A DNA stretch of 15,477 bases from CAYOBW01 sp964402115. GTDB lineage: Bacteria; Verrucomicrobiota; Kiritimatiellia; UBA8416; CAYOBW01. Position numbers and translations under genes: made by a program. Location of the stretch: positions 1 through 15,477 of the forward strand of contig CAYOBW010000168.1 in assembly GCA_964402115.1 (NCBI GenBank), given 5' to 3'. Below, one piece after another: positions 7,965 to 14,997 of this stretch (positions are counted from its first letter, which is position 1; the number at the start of each line of letters is the position of its first letter). The notes below the pieces were generated by a model. The model was given only the letters and a program-made list of their open reading frames with translations, did not search any database and was not told the origin of the DNA.

Positions 7965-9027
7965 GCACCCGCCATCCCGGCCGCAGCAGGCCCACGCCGC
8001 AGCGCCAGACGAACCGCGAGGCCAGCCAGCGCAGGAACGCCGGCGCCGGCCGCAAGCCGTGGCGCCGGAACCGCGTGCCCCACGCGCGCAGATTGCCCCG
8101 CAGGTAGACGGGCGCGATGTTCGCGTACCACCAGGCTTCCGTGATCCGGTTGGCCGCCACCGGCGCGGAGCGCGCAGCCACGGTCCGGCGCAGCGCTTCG
8201 GCCCCGGTCGCAGCCATCGGGTGCGGCACCCCCGCCGCATCCAGTTGCACGGGCAGCAGGTCGTGGTGCCGCACGCCGCCGCGCTCGAGTTCGACGCGCA
8301 GCACGAACGACCGTCGCGCCTCGTCACCGCCTGCCGGAAAACAGAAATTGCCGAGGGAATAGGCGATGACGCCCCGCCCCCACCGCTCGACGCCCTGCAC
8401 AACGTGCGCGTGGTGCGTCAGGACGACCGCCGCGCCGGCGTCCACCACCGCGCGCGAGACGCGAATCTGCTCCGGCGAAGGGTAGAACGCGTCCTCCACC
8501 CCCCAGTGCAGCGTCACGATCACCGCGTCGCACGCCGTGCGCAACGCCCGGATCGGCGTTTCCAGGTCCGTCCCGTGCACGCCGTGCAGCGCATGGCCAC
8601 GCGCCGCGTCGTGATACCGCTCCGAGGCGTAACCCAGGAACCCGAGCCGCAGGCCGCCGCGCGTCAGCACGGGCGGTTGCACGGGGCCGGCCCGCTCGCA
8701 GCCGCCGCCCGCCACCGCGATGCCCTGCGCAGCCAGCGCAGCCAACGTGTCGTCGAAACCGTCCGGGCCGGCGTCGAGCACGTGGTTGTTGGCCACATTG
8801 ACGACGTCCACGCCGGCTTCCGCCAGCCAGGCGGCGCGCGCGGTCGGGGCGCAGAGCGTGACGGCTTTCTCCGCGCGTCCGCCGGCGCGGTCGGTCAGCG
8901 CCGTCTCGAGATTGGCCGCGATCACGCCGTCAGGCCGGCGCAGCGTGCCCAGCCACGCCAGCGGATTGGCGGAGCCGGCGGTGTGCAGGCTGACGTCGCC
9001 CACGGCCAGGAGTTGCACGGTTTGCAT
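7957..9027 (-). CDS. CapA-family protein (PgsA/CapA metallophosphatase-like domain)
   Basis: The 356-residue product matches the CapA/PGA_cap family, a metallophosphatase-fold group linked to capsule and poly-gamma-glutamate synthesis. Metal-ligand motifs appear in order: GD (10-11), NLE (39-41), NNHVLD (80-85), HWG (174-176), HHAHV (205-209) and SLGNF (224-228). The core spans about 1-260. The last 60 residues are basic and aromatic-rich and may contact membrane or partners. Unlike Bacillus PgsA/CapA, which carry an N-terminal membrane anchor, this protein starts directly at the first strand and has no visible signal or anchor, so it is predicted to be cytoplasmic. It lies between the CapK-like gene (24-base gap) and the flippase (8-base overlap). 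No strong ribosome-binding site precedes the ATG. The exact reaction is unknown. Confidence 0.88.
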   Translation of the reverse strand: MQTVQLLAVGDVSLHTAGSANPLAWLGTLRRPDGVIAANLETALTDRAGGRAEKAVTLCAPTARAAWLAEAGVDVVNVANNHVLDAGPDGFDDTLAALAAQGIAVAGGGCERAGPVQPPVLTRGGLRLGFLGYASERYHDAARGHALHGVHGTDLETPIRALRTACDAVIVTLHWGVEDAFYPSPEQIRVSRAVVDAGAAVVLTHHAHVVQGVERWGRGVIAYSLGNFCFPAGGDEARRSFVLRVELERGGVRHHDLLPVQLDAAGVPHPMAATGAEALRRTVAARSAPVAANRITEAWWYANIAPVYLRGNLRAWGTRFRRHGLRPAPAFLRWLASRFVWRCGVGLLRPGWRVRE

Positions 9028-9051
9028 GGCGGCTTGCCCGCGCGGCGCCCC

Positions 9052-10464
9052 TCAGGGGGCCCCCACTCCCGGCGGCAGCTCAAGCTGCTGGACCAGGAAA
9101 CGCTGTTTGCCCATGGCCGTACGCGGAATCTCCTCCACGCGCACGATTTCGACATTCATGGCCGGCCCCAGCTTCGCGCCCATGACCCTCCGAATGGCGG
9201 CCTCGTCGTCCGGCCCGAAACCCGGCGACGGCACGACCCGCACCGTCAGCGCGTCGCGCTCGGCTTGCACGAACTGGAACTGCCGACAACGGTCGAATAC
9301 GCCCGAGTGCATGTTCAGCGCGGTGATGGAGACAACGCCGCCGTCCGGCTTCAGCACCAGTTCCTGCAGCCAACGGCCGGTGACACGGGTCAGCAGCGGG
9401 TACGCCCGGCCGCACGGGCAGGACTGCTCGGCGGCGTACTCCGCGTAGTCGCCCGTGCGGTAACGGAACAGCGGCAGGGCGTCGTTGATGAACCCCGTGC
9501 CGACGAGTTCCCCCCGCACGCCAGGTTCCGTGATCACGCGCCCCCCCTCGTCCACCAACTCGCAGCGGCCATACTCCGGGTTGACGTGGCAGGCCTCGCT
9601 CCGCTCGCACTCGCCCGCAAAAATGACCCGCTCGCTCTGCCCGTACATGGTGATGAAGCGCGCGCCGTATCCGTCCTCCAGAAACGCCCTCTGCCCGGGA
9701 TAGACATTCTCCGACGTGGCCACGATCCAGCGGATAGGCAGTCGGCGCATGACCCCCGCCTGCCGCGCCAGCGTCAGCAACGCGGCCGCGGCGGAGGGAT
9801 ACGTATACAACACGGCAATGCCGGAAGCCGCGATCGCGTCAAGGTACTGCCCCACATTCCCGGGCGCGAGCTTGAATGCGTCCAGGACCAGGCGGCGCGT
9901 CTTCGGACTGTAGTCCCATAGCCGACCGCCCGCAAGCACATCGTTACGCAGCGTAATCATCCGGTCGGCGGGACTGAGCCCGAACCGCTCTAGGAAAGCG
10001 TCCCAGAAAGCCCGGTCGCGCTGCAGCGTGATCACACGGTCCCCGAGCAGCGGGATGGGTTGTCCCGACGTGCCGCCGGTGGTCTGATAGATTAGCCGCC
10101 GTCGCGGGATCGCGTCGGAAGCCAGTTCGCGCGCGTGCCGTGCAAGCGCCGAGCGGTCGAGAAACGGCAGTCGGGCCAGCGTCTCCGGAGCGGCCAGAGA
10201 TTCTGGATCCAACTCCAGCCGGGCGAACAGCGCGCGGTAGTAGGGCGCGTGGCGCACGGCGTGGACGGCCACGCGGGCCAGTTCCCGATTCTGCCATCCG
10301 GCCAGTTGCGCGGCGGACCAGTGCCCGGATTGCGCCAGGAGCGCCCGCGTCTCGCGGTACGCACGGCCGCCGTGCCGCCACCCATACGGCACTGTCGCAT
10401 GAACATAGCGGTAGACCGCTTTGAGAAACGACGGCACCCGCGATCTGAGGGCGTTCACGTCCAT
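9052..10464 (-). CDS. CapK/PaaK-like adenylate-forming enzyme
   Basis: The 470-residue product belongs to the phenylacetate-CoA ligase/CapK branch of the ANL adenylating superfamily. Those enzymes activate a carboxylate as an acyl-adenylate and may pass it to CoA or another acceptor. Motifs are the phosphate-binding loop TTGGTSGQP (128-136), YGQSE (274-278), YRTGD (335-339) and SCPCGR (348-353), with a C-terminal swivel domain ending in a conserved Gly-Lys (452-453). A further Cys/His group lies at 286-301. CapK-annotated homologues are recurrent in capsule and exopolysaccharide loci, where their substrate is mostly unassigned. The ATG at 10464 is six bases after the methyltransferase stop. 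A role in aromatic catabolism is unlikely given the neighbours. A modification of the polysaccharide or its precursor is the better inference. Confidence 0.87.
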   Translation of the reverse strand: MDVNALRSRVPSFLKAVYRYVHATVPYGWRHGGRAYRETRALLAQSGHWSAAQLAGWQNRELARVAVHAVRHAPYYRALFARLELDPESLAAPETLARLPFLDRSALARHARELASDAIPRRRLIYQTTGGTSGQPIPLLGDRVITLQRDRAFWDAFLERFGLSPADRMITLRNDVLAGGRLWDYSPKTRRLVLDAFKLAPGNVGQYLDAIAASGIAVLYTYPSAAAALLTLARQAGVMRRLPIRWIVATSENVYPGQRAFLEDGYGARFITMYGQSERVIFAGECERSEACHVNPEYGRCELVDEGGRVITEPGVRGELVGTGFINDALPLFRYRTGDYAEYAAEQSCPCGRAYPLLTRVTGRWLQELVLKPDGGVVSITALNMHSGVFDRCRQFQFVQAERDALTVRVVPSPGFGPDDEAAIRRVMGAKLGPAMNVEIVRVEEIPRTAMGKQRFLVQQLELPPGVGAP

Positions 10465-10470
10465 GTGCGG

Positions 10471-11454
10471 CTAGGGCCTTCCTTTCGCGTACAGCAGCTT
10501 GACGGAATCCACGCCGTCGGGGCCGGACAAGCGATTGAGCGGGCTCAGCAGATACAGCAGCAGATTGAATGCGTGGCGAACGGGGGGGGGCGTACACATC
10601 GCAATCGAAAGCCGGCCCAGCCAACGGAAGAGCCATTCCTTCTCGGCGTAAGCGTTTCCGCGAAACAACATGCGATAGGAATCCGCCGGGCGGATCACCC
10701 CCTTGCAGTAGTCGGAACGTTCCTCGACAGGCACGAAGCCCGCCTCACGAAATCGCCGTTTGCATGCTGACGGTAACTCCAGGCCGTAGTGGCCGAAGGC
10801 GTCCATGAACATCTGGCGGTAGAGGTCGGGATACTTGCGCGCCCGCCGGTAAACAGGGTTGTCCGCCTCGCACTCCACGCTGTGCAGCGAGAACCCGGGA
10901 CGCCGGGTGACCCGGTAGACTTCGTTCACCACGCGCTGCTTCCGGTCAAGCGGAACGTGGCCGAGCACATGGGAACTGAAGACAAGGTCGAAGCTCTCGT
11001 CCGGAAACGGCAGGCGTTCGGCATCGGCCTGGCAGCCGCAGGCGTAAAGCGCGCGCGCCTCAAGCAGACTGGCCAACGAGAGATCGACGGCCGTGACGGC
11101 GCCGTGGCGAGAGAGAAAGCGGTGGCCGCCTCCCGCGCCCACGTTCAGAATGTCGAGCGGACGATTGCCGAGTGTCTGCCGGATCGTCCGCATGCCGTAC
11201 CGCCACATGCGATCTTCGCTGCCGTCAATGCCACGCCGGCGGAGCATTTCCAGCAGGGCGGACATGGCGCCGGGCGGCGCCCCACGTGTCAGCGTGAAAC
11301 GTCCTTCGTAGAACGCATCGTCCGGAACGAAGCGGTAGATGCCTTGCGTGAAGGGGATCGTCGCGCCGCACATGCAGACGGTTTCGCCGGAAGCATCGCA
11401 CGCCGGCGTCGGCAGGGCCGCACCACACTGGAGGCAGACCACGGTTACCGGCAT
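10471..11454 (-). CDS. SAM-dependent class I methyltransferase with N-terminal zinc ribbon
   Basis: The 327-residue product starts with a short putative zinc ribbon, C7-x2-C10 and C27-x-C29, similar to the Trm112-like heads seen on many sugar methyltransferases. A Methyltransf_11-type Rossmann domain follows. The SAM-binding glycine motif is ILNVGAGGG (102-110), the acidic ribose-binding residue is D124, and the post-II motif DAERLPFPDESFDLVFSS (144-161) is clear. After about residue 185 the protein diverges and carries aromatic and basic stretches near 260-325 that may contact membrane or lipid-linked substrate. The ATG at 11454 lies four bases after the dehydrogenase stop and places the zinc ribbon at the very start. 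Context suggests methylation of a sugar or chain terminus. The target atom cannot be read from the sequence. Confidence 0.85.
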   Translation of the reverse strand: MPVTVVCLQCGAALPTPACDASGETVCMCGATIPFTQGIYRFVPDDAFYEGRFTLTRGAPPGAMSALLEMLRRRGIDGSEDRMWRYGMRTIRQTLGNRPLDILNVGAGGGHRFLSRHGAVTAVDLSLASLLEARALYACGCQADAERLPFPDESFDLVFSSHVLGHVPLDRKQRVVNEVYRVTRRPGFSLHSVECEADNPVYRRARKYPDLYRQMFMDAFGHYGLELPSACKRRFREAGFVPVEERSDYCKGVIRPADSYRMLFRGNAYAEKEWLFRWLGRLSIAMCTPPPVRHAFNLLLYLLSPLNRLSGPDGVDSVKLLYAKGRP

Positions 11455-11458
11455 GGGA

Positions 11459-13114
11459 TCAGGCGCCTTTGCTGCGCCGCACATCTTCCTTGATGCGCTG
11501 GATGTGACCGCGGCCCATGCCCTTGACTTCACAGCCCAGTTCGAAGTAGCGGCGAATCTTGGCGTCGTCCAGGATGCAGAAGCAATCCACGATGGCGCAG
11601 GGCCGCCCGACGGCCTTGACCACCTGCTCCGGCCCCAGCGCCAGGTACGGCGCGTGCCGCACGGCCAGAATCACCGCGTCGGCGCCCTTCAGCGTCTTCC
11701 ACATATCCGTCTCGATGCGCAGCGCCTTCAGCTTCTCCTGGCGGTGGAAGAACCGCGCCCAGCTGTAGTTGTTGGCCACGGCCGTGCTCTGCGTCTCGAA
11801 CTCCCACCAGTGCTCGAGGTAGGGGTCGTGCACGCGGATGTCGGAACCCATTTCCGTCAGCTTGCGCACGATCAGTTCCGAGCCGCTGTAGCGGGTGTCG
11901 CCCACGTCCTCGCGGTAGGCCGCGCCCAGCACCACCACCTCGGCCGCCGCGACCGGCTTGCCCATGTTGCGCAACGCGTCGCGGGTCAGCTCCGCGGCGT
12001 GCAGCGCGCGCGTGTCGTTGATGTCGATGGCCAGCGGCGTAATCTTGAAGATGCTGTCGTCCCAGCCCAGGATGTGCTTGTAGGCCCACACGCCCAGCCC
12101 GCCGTCCTTCGGCAGGCAGTAGCCGCCGATGCCCGGTCCCGGGAAGATCATGTTCGAGTGCGTCGGCCGCACGCGGATGGCGTCGATGACCTTCTTCAGG
12201 TCCACGCCGTTGCGCTCGGCGTAGAGCGACCATTCGTCGACGAAGGCCAGCATCGTCGCGCGGAAGCTGTTCTCCATGATCTTCGCCGTCTCGGACTCGA
12301 TCGGCCGGTCGAGCACGGTCAGCGGGAACTTCTCCGTGTTCAGCACGTCCTTGAGGAACTTCGTCACGCGCGCGCGGGCCGTGGCGTTGACGCCGCTGCA
12401 GACGCGCCAGAAGTCGCGGATCGAGGCGACGTAGTTCCGGCCGGGCATCACGCGTTCGTAGCTGTGCGCCAGCACCGGCTCGGACTTGATCCCGCGCCGC
12501 GCGAAGACCTTCTTCATGATCGGGTACGCGATCTGCTCGGTCGTGCCCGGGGCGACCGTGGTCTCGATCAGCACGAGGGCCTTGGCCGGGATGTTCTCGG
12601 CGATGACTTCCATGGACGCTTCCAGGGCGTCCATGTCCGCCTGGCCGTGGCGGCAGTTGCCGAGTTCTTCCTTCAGGTAGTCGCACTGCACGTCCACGAC
12701 GACCACGTCCGCGAGCTTGAGCGCGTCGTACGTGTAGGTCGCGACCAGGGTGCCCTTCTCCTTCACGCAGCGCGAGATCAGCACATCCACTTCCGGATCT
12801 TCGGACTTCACGGGGGAGAGACCGCGGTTGAGCAGGGGGATCTTCCAGAAACTGCGCGTGCTGGGCCGCTGCATGCCGATGACGAACTTCGTCGGCTTGC
12901 CTTTCTTGTCGGTCGAGTCGGCCACGACGGCGGCCATCACGGCGCCGACGAACCCGACGCCCACGACGACGACGATCTCGCGCTTGAGTTTCCGCTGCTC
13001 CGCCACCAGCGCCTGCAGCCGCGCGTATTCGGCGGCGTATGCGGCCGCCCCCGGGATCGGGAACCGTTCGCCGGTCGGACTGATGGATACCTGCTGCTCC
13101 TGCCGTTCGCTCAT
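11459..13114 (-). CDS. Long-form UDP-glucose/GDP-mannose dehydrogenase family protein
   Basis: This 551-residue nucleotide-sugar dehydrogenase probably oxidises a UDP- or GDP-hexose at C6 to the uronic acid with NAD(P)+, supplying acidic sugar for the polymer. The Rossmann fingerprint GVGFVG is at 52-57, ETTVAPGTTEQIAYP at 184-198, MENSFRA at 280-286 and the catalytic-cysteine motif GIGGYCLPKD at 328-337, with Cys333 nucleophile and Lys336. A second nucleotide-binding domain includes GDTRYSGSELIVRKL (405-419) and HDPY (429-432). It is about 100 residues longer than the usual 420-450, with a polar 45-residue N-terminal extension and enlarged loops. The position after the second Rossmann strand is Gln82-Arg83 where an acidic residue is typical. 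The ATG at 13114 is supported by AAGGAGG seven bases upstream. The exact sugar is unknown, so no gene symbol is given. Confidence 0.92.
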   Translation of the reverse strand: MSERQEQQVSISPTGERFPIPGAAAYAAEYARLQALVAEQRKLKREIVVVVGVGFVGAVMAAVVADSTDKKGKPTKFVIGMQRPSTRSFWKIPLLNRGLSPVKSEDPEVDVLISRCVKEKGTLVATYTYDALKLADVVVVDVQCDYLKEELGNCRHGQADMDALEASMEVIAENIPAKALVLIETTVAPGTTEQIAYPIMKKVFARRGIKSEPVLAHSYERVMPGRNYVASIRDFWRVCSGVNATARARVTKFLKDVLNTEKFPLTVLDRPIESETAKIMENSFRATMLAFVDEWSLYAERNGVDLKKVIDAIRVRPTHSNMIFPGPGIGGYCLPKDGGLGVWAYKHILGWDDSIFKITPLAIDINDTRALHAAELTRDALRNMGKPVAAAEVVVLGAAYREDVGDTRYSGSELIVRKLTEMGSDIRVHDPYLEHWWEFETQSTAVANNYSWARFFHRQEKLKALRIETDMWKTLKGADAVILAVRHAPYLALGPEQVVKAVGRPCAIVDCFCILDDAKIRRYFELGCEVKGMGRGHIQRIKEDVRRSKGA

Positions 13115-13121
13115 GCGTCTG

Positions 13122-13128
13122 CCTCCTT
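13122..13128 (-). promoter_or_regulatory. Strong ribosome-binding site of the dehydrogenase gene
   Basis: Read on the minus strand, AAGGAGG lies seven bases before the ATG at 13114. It is the clearest Shine-Dalgarno sequence in the operon and fixes the dehydrogenase start. It lies in the 55-base gap after the Wzy/WaaL-like gene. Most downstream genes lack such a site and are tightly spaced, so ribosomes probably reload here and continue by coupling. Confidence 0.85.
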
Positions 13129-13169
13129 GCTTGTTTTGCCCCGCTGCATCCCCTGCCGTCGCCCGTCCG

Positions 13170-14639
13170 TCACGCCTCCCGGTCCACCGGCGCGGCCCGC
13201 CCCAATCCGCCGGCGACGATCGCGGCGCAGAGCCACGTCGTCGCCGGCAGCTGGAGGTTGAAATCGCCGAGCGCATGCACGGCCATGGCCACGCCCGCCA
13301 GCCAGGCCGCCAGCAGCCAGCCGTGTTCGCGGCTGCCGGGCGCCACCCACTCCGCCCGCCGGCACGCCGCCACTTCGGCGCGAAAACCCCGTCGCACGAA
13401 ACCCAACGTAGCGCCGCAGGCTAGCAGGAAGAGCAGCAGCCCGACAAGCCCGTATTCCTCCAGCAGCTGCAGCCAGTCGTTGTGGGCCTGGTAGGAGTAC
13501 ATGTGCTCGTTCGGCCGGGTCGGCCAGCGGTTGGTCGCGCGGTCGCCGTCGGCGCTGGGCGCGAAGTGCGGCCACAGGTTCTGGTGCATGCCGGGGCCGA
13601 TGCCGCACCAGGGCGCGGTGCGCCACGCCCGCCAGGCGGCGGCGTACATCCGGCCGCGCGGGGTTTCCGCGAACTTGCGCGCGAGGGCCGGCAGGTAGGA
13701 CGGGCGGGCGGCAGCGACGGCGCCGGATGCGCCGGCGTCCGCGGTCACCCGGAACTCCGTGGCGAAGCGCCGGGCATACCCCGCGCCCACTCCCGCCCAG
13801 GCCGCGCCCACGATGGCCAGGACCCCGGCCGCGCACACGAGAATGCGGGCGTACCAGCGCAGCGCGCGGGGCCACTGCGCGAACCCTGCTCCCAGTGCAG
13901 CCAGCAGGAGGGCCGCCACAGCGATCCCGCCGCCGCGCGATTTGCTCAGCACCACGGCCACCAGCGCCACGGCAACCGTGGCGGCGGCGACCAGGCGCCA
14001 CGCCACCGTCGCGCGCCCCCGGGCCAGTAGCAGCCCGAGCCCCAGCGCCAGGGCCAATTCCATGATGCCGGCGAAGTGGTCCGGGCAGTAGTACGAGCCG
14101 GTGGCGCGCTGCTCCACGACGTACTGCGGATAGCCCGGCTCCCACAGCACGAACCGGCTTTGGCAGACGTAGTGATTGATCAGGCCGTACACGCCCAGAA
14201 GGAAGAGGTTGAGCAGCACGAGGCGGAGCAGTGCCAGCCGCTGGCGGGATGTGCAGCCGGCCAGCAACAGGACGGCCAGCAGGAGGGGCGTGAGGAACAG
14301 GAGGAAGCTGCGCTCCGCGTCCATGTAGACGTCGGCCTGGCAGGCGCGCACAGCCGCGTAGCCGAGGAAGGGGATCCACCACGGCAGCAGCCGCAGCGCG
14401 GGTGCCAGGGGCGCCGGCGCGGGCACCCAGGGACGCAGGCAGAGCCGCACGCCCAGCAGCAGCGTAGCCAGCATGAGCAAGGCCGTGAACCCCCAGAACC
14501 ACCACATCTCCCAGGCGCCGAAGAGCCAGGGACTGCCCGCCAGCACGACCGCGAGCAGGAACCGCGCGCCCGCGCCCAGGAACCGGTAGGCCAGGATCGG
14601 CAGGCTGCGCGCCCGCGGCAGTTGGAGAGAGACGGACAT
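13170..14639 (-). CDS. O-antigen ligase/polymerase family membrane protein (first Wzy/WaaL-type)
   Basis: The 489-residue polytopic membrane protein has about ten to twelve hydrophobic helices and one large periplasmic loop (about 285-385). Hallmarks of the Wzy/WaaL superfamily are ATGSYYCPDHFAG (179-191), the variant of the common N-P-N-H-F pattern, then LSKSRGGG (231-238), GIGPG (346-350), AHNDWLQLLEEYGLVG (385-400) and HALGDFNLQLPA (455-466). It likely polymerises lipid-linked repeat units or ligates glycan to a periplasmic acceptor. It is the first gene of the minus-strand operon, separated by 358 bases from the divergent plus-strand gene. The ATG at 14639 is preceded by a weak GGGGA. Polymerase and ligase roles cannot be told apart, and a second member lies at 4930-6465. 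Confidence 0.85.
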   Translation of the reverse strand: MSVSLQLPRARSLPILAYRFLGAGARFLLAVVLAGSPWLFGAWEMWWFWGFTALLMLATLLLGVRLCLRPWVPAPAPLAPALRLLPWWIPFLGYAAVRACQADVYMDAERSFLLFLTPLLLAVLLLAGCTSRQRLALLRLVLLNLFLLGVYGLINHYVCQSRFVLWEPGYPQYVVEQRATGSYYCPDHFAGIMELALALGLGLLLARGRATVAWRLVAAATVAVALVAVVLSKSRGGGIAVAALLLAALGAGFAQWPRALRWYARILVCAAGVLAIVGAAWAGVGAGYARRFATEFRVTADAGASGAVAAARPSYLPALARKFAETPRGRMYAAAWRAWRTAPWCGIGPGMHQNLWPHFAPSADGDRATNRWPTRPNEHMYSYQAHNDWLQLLEEYGLVGLLLFLLACGATLGFVRRGFRAEVAACRRAEWVAPGSREHGWLLAAWLAGVAMAVHALGDFNLQLPATTWLCAAIVAGGLGRAAPVDREA

Positions 14640-14658
14640 GAAGGCGGTTCCCCGACTG

Positions 14659-14688
14659 TTGACACACTCCGTGCGGGTGGATTATGCC
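14659..14688 (+). promoter_or_regulatory. Weak candidate promoter facing the secretin-like gene
   Basis: A perfect TTGACA at 14659-14664 is followed after 18 bases by TATGCC (14683-14688), which matches only the first three positions of TATAAT. If used it would give a leader of about 300 bases containing all the hairpins of the intergenic region. No better plus-strand promoter was found closer to the start codon. Confidence 0.2.
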
Positions 14689-14725
14689 CGGCATCGTCCA
14701 CCGCACCCGCGCAACAGCAGACCTA

Positions 14726-14755
14726 ACCATATCAAACCCCACCCTACCCTGTCCA
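14726..14755 (-). promoter_or_regulatory. Candidate sigma70-type promoter of the polysaccharide operon
   Basis: On the minus strand TGGACA (14755-14750, five of six matches to TTGACA) is followed after 18 bases by TATGGT (14731-14726, four of six matches to TATAAT). Transcription would begin near 14719, leaving a leader of about 80 bases before the ATG at 14639. A second -10-like hexamer CATAAT lies at 14686-14681 but has no matching -35. The host's sigma-factor preferences are unknown, so this is a pattern match only. Confidence 0.35.
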
Positions 14756-14898
14756 TTGCACCGAACCGTCAACAGGGCAGACGCATCAAATCCCTCGATC
14801 ATCTGGCTGCGGGGGTTGACCACTGAATTCTGGATTCTCGGCGCGGCGGCGGTCTCCGGTGAACTCCGAACGGAATGGCATTCGGAACCGCCGGATTG

Positions 14899-14914
14899 CC
14901 GTGGACTTCCACGG
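14899..14914. other. Perfect six-base hairpin in the leader of the plus-strand gene
   Basis: CCGTGG and CCACGG enclose the loop ACTT. The hairpin sits about 85 bases before the start codon of the secretin-like gene. It is followed at once by a weaker stem closed by a GAAA loop (14920-14933), then by CCCGG/CCGGG (14941-14945 with 14959-14963). No T-run follows, so it is not an intrinsic terminator. Confidence 0.4.
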
Positions 14915-14983
14915 TTGGTGGTGCGAAAGTGCCTTCATGGCCCGGTCGTAAACATCAGCCGGGTGCGAAACGCGCGACATGAC

Positions 14984-14990
14984 GAGGAGG
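14984..14990 (+). promoter_or_regulatory. Ribosome-binding site of the secretin-like gene
   Basis: GAGGAGG lies seven bases before the ATG at 14998. It decides this start over the out-of-frame ATG at 14979, which precedes the site. Confidence 0.8.
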
Positions 14991-14997
14991 CACGACG

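Larger units (their letters stand above)
14640..14997. other. Divergent intergenic region with structured, AT-richer sequence
   Basis: This 358-base stretch separates the minus-strand operon from the plus-strand secretin-like gene. I see no credible protein gene beyond a four-codon ORF (ATG GCC CGG TCG TAA at 14937-14951). It holds candidate promoters on both strands and several inverted repeats: CCCTGT/ACAGGG at 14747-14752 and 14772-14777, nested inside TCAAACCCC/GGGGTTGA at 14732-14740 and 14812-14819; CCGAA/TTCGG at 14866-14870 and 14881-14885; CCGTGG/CCACGG at 14899-14914; and CCCGG/CCGGG at 14941-14963. ATCAAAnCCC occurs twice (14731 and 14785). No known riboswitch was recognised. Confidence 0.6.

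Noticed and set aside
7945..9921. 658-residue plus-strand open frame
   Set aside because: It lies opposite the CapA-like and CapK-like genes, has biased Arg/His/Pro/Gln composition and no recognisable domain. It is a shadow frame.
11339..13261. 640-residue plus-strand open frame
   Set aside because: It is antisense to the dehydrogenase gene, whose motifs and ribosome-binding site are unambiguous. Its translation is Ala/Arg/Val/His-rich with no family pattern, as expected for GC-rich shadow frames.
14802..14819. Possible sigma54 promoter (TGGC...TTGA) facing right
   Set aside because: The spacing between the two blocks is one base too long and the -12 element lacks the required GC.
13111..14823. 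570-residue minus-strand open frame overlapping the first Wzy/WaaL-like gene
   Set aside because: It covers the same region in another frame, with Arg/Gly/Ala-rich composition and no membrane pattern. The 489-residue frame carries the family motifs.
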